A DNA stretch of 64,000 bases from Macrostomum hystrix (taxonomy: Eukaryota > Platyhelminthes > Macrostomidae), in assembly GCA_950097015.1 (NCBI GenBank), contig CATNEN010000039.1, positions 9,037,501-9,101,500 of the forward strand, read 5' to 3'. Under the pieces are notes generated by a model that was not told the DNA's origin, made no database searches, and saw nothing but the letters and a program-made list of their open reading frames with translations. Shown one piece after another: positions 25,801 through 37,800 of the stretch. How positions within the stretch are numbered: position 1 is the first letter of the stretch; the number at the start of each line of letters is the position of its first letter. Made by a program: the position numbers and the translations under genes.

Positions 25801-28800
25801 ATTCATTCGGGGCGCAGCCGCGGAGACAAGGCTTGGCGGCTTGTCGTGCAATTCACGCCCTTGAGGGCCAACCTCCAAGGCACAGTGAGAGTGTAGACTG
25901 CCTGACGATGAGAAAGTCCGGGCAGATGTACAGCTGTTCAGTCCATGGACTGGTGGACCGACGCAATCCCCCCTGAGTTTTTCTACCCCATCTGATTTTT
26001 ACAGCTAGGAAATTCAGGTGAATTCTAATACGAGCTACAAGATGTTACTAATTTAAAAGTACGAGTACATCTATTTTTTAATTAGATGCGCAAAACAAGG
26101 ACCCTAGAAGTAAAAGGGCGGGAAACTACGTTTCTTGGAAAAAAAACTTGAAGGCTGGTTTTCGTGACAATACAATAATCAAACACGCAGGTACACTGTG
26201 GCAGTTCAGGTGCGCAGTCCGTTCGCGGTGTCCTCATCCAGCTGGTCCCGCCAGGGCTGCGGCCTCAACGCCAACCTGCTGCTGCCGAACGCCACGCTCT
26301 ATGCAGACGGCCCTGCCCTAGGCGAAGCTGTTGAAAGCATTCAGCGAACTGTCCAGCCGATTTCCGGACCCGACGGAAGTTTTCGGTACACACTGCACAG
26401 CGCGGAATATCCCTATCTGAACTTGGAGGTGGCAGGTGAGCACTGGATTGAGTAGATAATGGATTGAGTAGATAATGGATTGAGTAGATACTGGATTGAG
26501 TAGATAATGGATTGAGTAGATACTGGATTGAGTAGATAATGGATTGAGTAGATACTGGATTGAGTAGATAATGAATTGAGTAGATACTGGATTGAGTAGA
26601 TAATGGATTGAGTAGATACTGGATTGAGTAGATAATGGATTGAGTAGATACTGGATTGAGTAGATACTGGATTGAGTAGATAATGGATTGAGTAGATACT
26701 AGATTGAGTAGATACTGGATTGAGTAGATACTGGATTGAGTAGATAATGGATTGAGTAGATACTGGATTGAGTAGATAATGGATTGAGTAGATACTGGAT
26801 TGCGTAGATACTGGATTGAGTAGATAATGGATTGAGTAGATACTAGATTGAGTAGATACTGGATTGAGTAGATACTGGATTGAGTAGATAATGGATTGAG
26901 TAGACCCGATAGTGGATTGAGTAGACTCGATAGTGGATTGAGTAGACTCGATAGTGGATTGAGTAGACTCGATAGTGGATTGAGTAGACTCGATAGTGGA
27001 TTGAGTAGACTCGATAGTGGATTGAGTATACTCGATAGTGGATTGAGTAGACTCGATAGTGGATTGAGTAGACTCGATAGTGGATTGAGTAGACTCGATA
27101 GTGGATTGAGTAGACTCTATAGTGGATTGAGTAGACTCGATAGTGGATTGAGTAGACTCGATAGTGGATTGAGTAGACTCGATAGTGGATTGAGTAGACT
27201 CGATAGTGGATTGAGTAGACTCGATAGTGGATTGAGTAGACTCGATAGTGGATTGAGTAGACTCGATAGTGGATTGAGTAGACTCGATAGTGGATTGAGT
27301 AGACCCGATAGTGGATTGAGTAGACTCGATAGTGGATTGAGTAGACTCGATAGTGGATTGAGTAGACTCAATAGTGGATTGAGTAGACTCGATAGTGGAT
27401 TGAGTATACTCGATAGTGGATTGAGTATACTCGATAGTGGATTGAGTAGACTCGATAGTGGATTGAGTAGACTCTATAGTGGATTTCTTCAGCCGAGCTC
27501 AAATTCGAAATATTTTGAGCACGGCTGCACCGGGTTTTACATCTTCCTGATATCGTGAAAGTGTGAGTGCGAACTGCTCTGTGAGTATGAGCACAATCGT
27601 GTAACTACATTTTCGTGAGCACACCAGGTTGCCAAGCTCCTCTAGTCTGGTCCCAGCCGCATCGATCAGTTAATAATTTCAACTATTTGGCTAGACCGAA
27701 ATAGGGAATATCCCTTTAGAATTCTCCCAGCAACCGCGCTCTGGCGGGGGCGCTAATCTCATTATGCAAATCTTGCCCATCCCTGGCAGCTGCAATTTCT
27801 GTGAGGCACTAATTTGCTTACAACTTTTCCTTTTCTAAAAAAAACTATACAATTTTCTTCAGTTCTCAAGTTTGAAAATCTCTGCATATTCGATCGAATT
27901 CTCTCCCGGCATGAAAGCAGTGCCAAAAAATATTCAAACCAAATGGAATTGCAGATTTTGATTCTTCCAGTAGATGCCTTATTTGGGCAGGCACCGAATA
28001 GAAAAGGCTTCATCCTTGCTAAAATCTAATGGGAAACCAAACATTGTTTGTTTAGTTTTCATCTCAAAATCCGATTCACCAAGTTAATAGATTTTAGTGA
28101 ATGAAGGTTATTCCCAACCGCCTTCATTCTCTAATCTATCCATAGACTTATATTCCTCACTTACTCCAAGTTATCAAATAGTCCCAATTCCTATCTTATC
28201 ACAAACTATCCCCTAGCCAATATTCGCCTCTTTTCCTAAATTATCCCGTGGTCTCTATTCCTCTTCAATCCCAAACTATCCCAAGTCTCTATTCCCCAAT
28301 TATTCCAAACTATCCCACAGTCTCTATTCCCCAATTATCCCAAACTATCCAACCACCTCCAATCCCCAATTATCCCAAACTATCCCACAGTCTCTATTCC
28401 CCAATTATCCCAAACTATCCAACCACCTCCATTCCCCAATTATCCCAAACTATCCCACAGTCTCTATTCCCCAATTATCCCAAACTATCCAACCACCCCC
28501 ATTCCCCAATTATCCCAAACTATCCAACCACCTCCATTCCACAATTATCCCAAACTATCCAACCACCTCCATTCCCCAATTATCCCAAACTATCCAGCCA
28601 CCACTATTCCCCAATTATCCCAAACTATCCCGCAGTCTCTATTCCCCAATTATCCCAAACTATCCCACAGTCTCTATTCCCCAATTATCCCAAACTATCC
28701 CACAGTCTCTATTCCCCAATTATCCCAAACTATCCCGCAGTCTCTATTCCCCAATTATCCCAAACTATCCAACCACCTCCATTCCCCAATTATCCCAAAC

Positions 28801-31800
28801 TATCCCACAGTCTCTATTCCCCAATTATCCCAAACTATCCAACCACCTCCATTCCCCAATTATCCCAAACTATCCAACCACCTCTATTCCCCAATTATCC
28901 CAAACTATCCCACAGTCTCTATTCCCTAATTATCCCAAACTATCCCGCAGTCTCTATTCCCCAATTATCCCAAACTATCCCGCAGTCTCTATTCCCCAAT
29001 TATCCCAAACTATCCAACCACCTCCATTCCCCAATTATCCCAAACTATCTAACCACCTCTATTCCCCAATTATCCCTAACTATCCCACAGTCTCTATTCC
29101 CTAATTATCCCAAACTATCCCACAGTCTCTATTCCCCAATTATCCCAAACTATCCCACAGTCTCTATTCCCCAATTATCCCAAACTATCCAACCACCTCT
29201 ATTCCCCAATTATCCCAAACTATCCCACAGTCTCTATTCCCCAATTATCCCAAACTATCCAACCACCTCCATTCCCCAATTATCCCAAACTATCCAACCA
29301 CCTCTATTCCCCAATTATCCTAAACTATCCCACAGTCTCTATTCCCTAATTATGCCAAACTATCCCACAGTCTCTATTCCCCAATTATGCCAAACTATCC
29401 CGCAGTCTCTATTCCCCAATTATCCCAAACTATCCCGCAGTCTCTATTCCCCAATTATCCCAAACTATCCAACCACCTCCATTCCCCAATTATCCCAAAC
29501 TTTCCCACTGTCTCTATTCTCCTATTATCCCAAATTCCTTAGTTGGTTTTCATATTAAACCCAAAATCATAAGCGAAAGATATATTCCGTATATATTTTC
29601 ACCCACCAGTCACCTGTCAGGTGACACGACAATCATTATTCAATATAAATAGAAGGAATAAATAGTTTATTTAACAAGTGCGTCAAACACAAAACTAGTT
29701 TTTGTTATGAGTTTAAAGTCTAACATTTAGGCGCTAAATTTTATTCCGGTTCGAGTAGCCCCTGGCAACCGTCGCGTCACCTGCACCTGCACATGTGGCG
29801 CCCACAGTAGGGGCATTGATTTTCTTTGGGTGACTCTTTGACATTTTTGGTCTTTCTGCTTCTCTGTCTGTGAGCAGTTTAAGACGCCTCCAAAAGGTGA
29901 TAAAGCACACTATACGTGAAACAGTGCTCACAAGCAAGTCATTTTCTTCCTCTTTTTCTTCATTCTGCTTCTTCTGCATTGGGAGGGGGGAGTTTTTTTG
30001 TCACACCTTTCCAAACCAGCGCAATGTCAAGTGCTCGGAGAGTTTAGCGATCCGCGGATGCGGAAAATATGTCTCCCCCCTCTAGAAGCAATATTCCGAT
30101 ATCAGAGATACAATGCGACTCGCAGTATGTGTTTGAGTGCTTTATTTTCCCATGTCGGCGGAGTTACAAAAGAAGTTGAAACTATCAACACACACTTTCC
30201 CAACAACTAGGAATCGATTGATAGAGCAAATCCTTTGACTAATTCGATCCCAATGTACTCAATGCCGAAGACTACTCAAATGTGTTCGATGACAAAAATA
30301 CATTTACGAGTACAAGTGGAGCAAGTACATTTTATGCTTTAAAAACTTTTGTAAGTATGAGAGAATATGAACTGCCAAATAGATTCATATAAGTAAATCA
30401 TTTCGATAAAAACTTAATTAGAACTCCTAATCCAAAAGGAATACAATTATTTATAGGTTGCAAATTCGTCTGGATTAGAAATCCTTCTTTATTCGTAATC
30501 CTTTTTTATTGGAAATCCTTTTGAATTAGAAATCCTTTTGGATTGGAAATCCTTTTGGATTGTAAATCCTTTTGGATTAGAAATCCTTTTGGATTGGAAA
30601 TCACTCTAGATTGGAAATTCTTTTGGATTGGAAATCCTTTTGGATTGGAAATCCATTTGGATTGGATTTGAAATCCTTTTGGGTTGGAAATCCTTTTGGA
30701 TTGGAAATCCATTTGGATTGGAAATCCTTTTAGATTGGAAATCTTCTTAGATTAGAAATCCTTTTGGATTGGAAATCCTTTTGGATTGGAAATCCTTTTG
30801 GATTGGAAATCCTTTTGGATTGGAAATCCTTTTGGATTGGAAATCCTTTTGGATTTGAAATCCTTTTGGATTGGAAATCCTTTTGGATTTGAAATCCTTT
30901 TGGGTTGGAAATCCTTTTGGATTAGAAATCCTTTTGGATTGGAAATCCTTTTGGATTCGATTAAGAATCTTTTTGTTAGCTTCGTACTATTATTTTCGGC
31001 AATCCCAAATTTAGCGGCAATTCCTGACGCTATCCAATGGGCTGAACACCAGACCACCCCAACTGGTCTGGGACCAATCCCGCCTTGCCTAATCAGCTGT
31101 CTTTAAATCCTTTTATTATTTAAATCCCAAATCCCAAAGTGCCTTAGCATGAGTCTCCCTTGCCTCATCTAAACGGTGAAGTTGTCCCTAAACTGGCCTA
31201 AAAAATAATTATCAAGTTCATTTAAACTTCCCTAACGAACTTACACTGCCAATTTGTTTCAGAGAATCAGTCTTTGATTCGTGACTATTTCTGCCAGACT
31301 GACCTGGCTGGCAATTCACATCTGTTGAACGCGTCAGCAACTGTGAAGGACATCGACAACGGCAACTGGATTGTCACTGTTGAAGGTGAGAAATGTTCTT
31401 GCTTGTTCCTTGTGTTGTCTATCAACTTGTCTGTAGATTCCAACATCCCCGATCTATCAACTCTGACACCTGACACACATGATCTATCAACACCGACATT
31501 CATGATCTATCAACATAGACATTCATGATCTATCAACATGGACATTCATGATCTATCAACATGGACATTCATGATCTATCAACACCGACATTCATGATCT
31601 ATCAGCACTGACATTCATGATCTATCAGCACTGACATTCATGATCTATCAGCACCGACATTCATGATCTATCAGCACTGACATTCATGATCTATCAACAT
31701 GGGCATTCATGATCTATCAACATAGACATTCATGATCTATCAACACCGACATTCATGATCTATCGACATAGACATTCATGATCTATCAACATAGACATTC

Positions 31801-34800
31801 ATGATCTATGAACATGGACATTCATGATCTATCAACATGGACATTCATGATCTATCAACACCGACATTCATGATCTATCAGCACTGACATTCATGATCTA
31901 TCGACATAGACATTCATGATCTATCAACATAGACATTCATGATCTATGAACATGGACATTCATGATCTATCAACATGGACATTCATGATCTATCAACACC
32001 GACATTCATGATCTATCAGCACTGACATTCATGATCTATCAACACCGACATTCATGATCTATCAGCACTGACATTCATGATCTATCAACATGGGCATTCA
32101 TGATCTATCAACACCGACATTCATGATCTATCAGCACTGACATTCATGATCTATCAACATAGACATTCAGGATCTATCACCATAGACATTCATGATCTAT
32201 CAACATGGACATTCATGATCTATCAGCATAGACATTCATGATCTACAACATGGACATTCATGATCTATCAACATGTGCATTCATGATCTATCAACACCGA
32301 CATTCATGATCTATCAGCACTGACAATCATGATCTATGAACATGGACATTCATGATCTATCAACATGGACATTCATGATCTATCAACACCGACATTCATG
32401 ATCTATCAACATGGACATTCATGATCTATCAACATGGGCATTCATGATCTATTAACATAGACATTCATGATCTATCAACATGGACATTCATGATCTATCA
32501 GCATAGACATTCATGATCTACAACATGGACATTCATGATCTATCAACATGTGCATTCATGATCTATCAACACCGACATTCATGATCTATCAGCACTGACA
32601 TTCATGATCTATGAACATGGACATTCATGATCTATCAACATGGACATTCATGATCTATCAACATGGGCATTCATGATCTATCAACATAGACATTCATGAT
32701 CTATCAACATAGACATTCATGATCTATCAACATGGACATTCATGATCTATCAACATGGACATTCATGATCTATCAACATGGACATTCATGATCTATCAAC
32801 ATGGACATTCATGATCTATCAACATGGACATTCATGATCTATGAACATGGACATTCATGATCTATCAACATGGACATTCATGATCTATCAACACCGACAT
32901 TCATGATCTATCAACATAGACATTCATGATCTATCAACATGGACATTCATGATCCATCAACATAGACATTCATGATCTATCAACATAGACATTCATGATC
33001 TATCAACATAGACATTCATGATCTATCAACATGGACATTCATGATCTATCAACATAGACATTCATGATCTATCAACATAGACATTCATGATCTATCAACA
33101 TGGGCATTCATGATCTATCAACATAGACATTCATGATCTATCAACACAGAAATTTTTAATGTATCAACTTAGAGATCTCCGATCTCTCCACTGTATAATT
33201 CAATATTTTCCTACCTAGCAATACCAGAATTCATACGAGCGCGTAATCGACCCAAAACACAGGCATCTCAGCCGATAGGGGTCAGTCTTGACTGCAAGTG
33301 AAATTGCTGGAACTCATTAAGCATATCGAATTTCCTATCAAACTGCTTGATATTTCTCCAGCCATTCTCAAATCTTCAGTGGTTTGTTTCAGATCACTTG
33401 GAACTCAAATTTCAGCCAGCAGTTTAACAATTCGTCTAACAGATTTGTTTTAATCTATCATCCATCCGTGAAAATTATCTACTCGACAATCGGTCAGCTA
33501 TAACTTTCTATTTTCTAACGACCTGAATAATTATATCCTTGCTTCTGCGTCTAGGTCTTTCCGGCCCAGCGCACAAGGCTGGTTCAGTTCGCACAGAAAA
33601 TCAGTGCTAATTTCAAATTTGTCAATTTCTATCCTGGATTAATTATGATTGCCGTGGGACAAACAAGCCCCTTTTGATTATCTCATTAACAAAGCTGAGT
33701 TAGTCCGATGCTTGGAAACTCGGAAATTTACTGAATTTCTACTGTATCTGTAACCCGTATCCCATAGCAATGATCATTGAGTATAGCTACAGCCAGCCCA
33801 TAGCAATGATCATTGAGTATAGCTACAGCCAGCCCATAGCAATGATCATTGAGTATAGCTACAGCCAGCCCATAGCAATGATCATTGAGTATAGCTACAG
33901 CCAGCCCATAGCAATGATCATTGAGTATAGCTACAGCCAGCCCATAGCAATGATCATTGAGTATAGCTACAGCCAGCCCATAGCAATGATCATTGAGTAT
34001 AGCTACAGCCAGCCCATAGCAATGATCATTGAGTATAGCTACAGCCAGCCCATAGCAATGATCATTGAGTATAGCTACAGCCAGCCCATAGCAATGATCA
34101 TTGAGTATAGCTACAGCCAACCCATAGCAATGATCACTGAGTATAGCTACAGCCAGCCCATAGCAATGATCATTGAGTATAGCTACAGCCAGCCCATAGC
34201 AATGATCATTGAGTATAGCTACAGCCAACCCATAGCAATGATCATTGAGTATAGCTACAGCCAGCCCATAGCAATGATCATTGAGTATAGCTACATCCAA
34301 CCCATAGCTATAAAATTGTTAATTTTCACACGGAATCGGGAAAGTTGGCTAACTGCCTGTCATTTTGTCTAGCGAGGCACCAAAGTTGGCTACTAGGCCA
34401 TAATACTGTTATGTAAATAAAGATAAATAACCGTAGGTGATTGTACTAGCTGGCCATTGCACGGTACACCTCCCTCCCCTTAATCCCATGCAGGAAGCAA
34501 CTTGACAGTTAACAAGCGCGTTCGTGCGGGCATTTTTGGGAGAATTTTTTGGCAGCTTTCCTACCTCCATCTCTCCCCCCCTCTCTCTCATATAAACCCC
34601 TGAAGGGTTCGATTCCCACCGTAGTGATTTATGATGTCTTGCCTGGAAAAATATTGTTTCATAGAAAAGAAATAGTGTTTTCTCTCGCGTCTACGCCCAC
34701 TGCTGATTTAGTGAGGCTGGAATCTAGATTTGGCCAAGTTTTTGTCAGTCGGTAGTATTATTTCAATTCTTCCTACATTTCTTCCCAAAGTCATCCTGAC

Positions 34801-37800
34801 AGACTTAGCCAAGATCGCATAGGATATCTTTTTGACAATGAAAATAGAGAACTGAATTGAGATTGCTGTTCAGTTGCCAAGGCTGGCTCGAATGATATTA
34901 TCAAATGCACCCTGTAGGGAGGCAACTAACTTTGTCTATTCAGCCCATTGTTCTCAAACCAATGGCGCAAAAGAAAGACATTGTGAAGCAGTATACGTAG
35001 CATTAGTTTCAGGCTTGACTTGCAGAGAGGAAATGTACTGCTGATCCGTAGTGATGATGACGATTTTGCAGAATTTTCTGTGGCTCCGATGCCAAAGTTG
35101 TGGAAGGAAAGATTGTTAAGCTAATAGCTAGTACTTTAGAAATTGGCCATTCATAATTTAACACTGTATTTTTTTTCCTTGAAGTTTTAAGGAACGCTGG
35201 AGCAGAGAATAAAACGAAGAGCAAGGAAAGGTACAGAAAGGGTTGAAAGGGGGAGAAATTAGGGTAGAAAGAGTAGAAATTTAGAAAGTAGAAGAAAGAG
35301 TAGAAATACAGAAAATGGGGAGAAGTGTTAGAGAGCGGAGAGATAGTAGTAGATAAAGAGATAGGGTAGAAAGGGTAGAAAGCGGAGAGAACGGGTAGAA
35401 AGCGGAGAGAAAGGGTAGAAAGCGGAGAGAAAGGGTAGAAAGCGGAGAGAAAGGGTAGAAAGCGGAGTGAAAGGGTAGAAAGCGGAGAGAAAGGGTTGAA
35501 AGCGGAGAGAAAGGGTAGAAAGCGGAGAGAAAGGGTAGAAAGCGGAGAGAAAGGGTTGAAAGCGGAGAGAAAGGGTAGAAAGCGGAGAGAAAGGGTAGAA
35601 AGCGGAGAGAAAGGGTAGAAAGCGGAGAGAAAGGGTAGAAAGCGGAGAGAAAGGGTTGAAAGCGGAGAGAAAGGGTAGAAAGCGGAGAGAAAGGGTTGAA
35701 AGCGGAGAGAACGGGTAGAAAGCGGAGAGAACGGGTAGAAAGCGGAGAAAAAGGGTAGAAAGCGGAGAGAACGGGTAGAAAGCGGAGAGAAAGGGTAGAA
35801 AGCGGAAAGAACGGGTAGAAAGCGGAGAAAAAGGGTAGAAAGCGGAGAGAACGGGTAGAAAGCGGAGAGAAAGGGTAGAATTTAGGAGAAAAGGGTAGAA
35901 ATCGGAAAGTAGTCTTTCTTGAGTACATGTTAACCTGAAAATTGCAAGTCCGTGTTATTTCTAGAATTCATCAATAGAAATTAGTCTAGAATGTAAATTA
36001 GATAAATTTATTATGAAACCTCGGCCAAAAGAGATTTTCTCCTGATGCAAAAGTCTAGTTCGAAATAGTCGTCAAGGCACCCATTGAGTGACACGACGAG
36101 ACTCAAAGAAAACAGTTTCGCTCTCATCTCTAGCGGCTAAAAAAGGCCGGAAAAATGTCTCAGAAGAGCGGAATTAGATTAGCAGTTGAGTCTACTCACT
36201 GTCGAGTTGGCCAAAGACTAGGTCGCTTGTGGTATAGTTATTTGGCTTTGCCGCAGTAGATTATTTAGCTACTGATACCTACAGAATATATCAATGGTAT
36301 GCTAATACTGTGTGTTTACACACAGGTGGGCTAGAAACTTGGCTCCCCTTCCAACAGTCCACGGACAGGACAGTTGGATGTACTTTTGATCCAATCTGCA
36401 TTCGACAGTTTCGTGTCTAGTAAATATAACTCTATTAAAAAGTATTATATTCAATAACTCTTATAATTATTATATACAATCAGGCCCGATTTGCAGCCCA
36501 CGGCTATTGAATTAGGCTGTTCAGTCCATGGACTGGTGGGAGGCCACATCCACCCTTAATTGCCCCGCTGATGCTGGGACCCATTTAACAGCTGGGTGGA
36601 CTGAAGCAATGCTGAGTTAAGTGTCTTGCTAAAGTACACAAATTGTTCCAGTGGAGTCAGGAATCGAACCCCCGACCCAAAGTACTGAAGACCACGGAGG
36701 GTTTTCAAATTTTTCTCACGTCCAAACATTTCCGCTCCATCCGATTTTTATCCCATCCCATCCCGCAGGCGCAGTGGAGGTTTCCTCGGTGATCGCCGGG
36801 CTGTCTCCCGTGGCCTACCTGCGCGCCCAGTTGAAGGACCTCGGCCCCAGCCGCAGGCGCCTGTTCCAGCAGGACTGGCTGGTGCAGCTATCGGGGGTGG
36901 GCCAGCTGAGCGGTCGTTTCCGAGTCTCCGTCCAGTTTGCATCGGCCGCAGCATCGGACAAGCGGCAGCAGCAGCAGGTCGATCTTGAATTAGACCTCGA
37001 CGATTGTCGGGGCCGGAGGCGTCGAATCTATCTCACCGTGGTTGTCGCAGTCGGCGGCGGCGTCGGCGGCGGCGGGAGCGGTGGCTTCGGCGGCGGCAAG
37101 CGCGGCTTGAATAAGGCCGAAATTGTCGGCGTCGGCATCCGGGGCGGCGCGATGCCACTGGTACTGTGCGCGGCATTGCTGACCCTGTACACAGTTCTGT
37201 TAGTCTCGTTGGTCGCTTTGAAAGTTTTTCTTTACAAGCAACAATTGCAGCAGCAGCAGCGGCAGCAGCAAAGGTAAAAAGTTTAGAATTAAGGGAGACT
37301 GGATAGATGTACAGTGGACAGGCGAGCCGCCCTTACAGTTGTCCAGTCCATACACTGGGGAGTCGCCACACCTAATAGAAGCACTAATTTTTGTAACCGT
37401 ACAAAACTCTTGAAGGTTTTCAACAAACCAGCAGCAACAGCAGCAGCAGTCAAGCGGTTCCAACATTGGCTGGCAGAGGCGGCTATTGATTGCGGCTTAC
37501 GTAACAGCTAGAATCGCGTACAGCCTGCTGTTCACCTTCACTGCTGCGCTGGCCATTGTGCAGTGGCTGCAGTCTGCCGAGCTGGCCCGCCTGATCAGTC
37601 GCGACAATTTGGCGGCCTTCAATCAGCCACAGCAGCAGCAGCAGCAGCAGCGACAGACGGCGGCAGCTCGTGTTGCCATGGTAACGGTGCTCGATCGAAT
37701 GCGCTCAACGGCAGATCGGCAGCAGGTGGCCCAGATGCGCCAGCTGGACCGGATGCGGCAGGCCTGCCAGAGGTCGCTGAGCGAGGATTTCAAGAGACTG

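Noticed and set aside
28248-29558. A 436-codon Pro/Ser/Tyr-rich open frame
   Set aside because: Stop-free 35-bp unit translated; no homology and no splice signals, intronic position.
33758-34312. CRISPR-like regular array
   Set aside because: Units are contiguous with no variable spacers, and the context is a eukaryotic intron.
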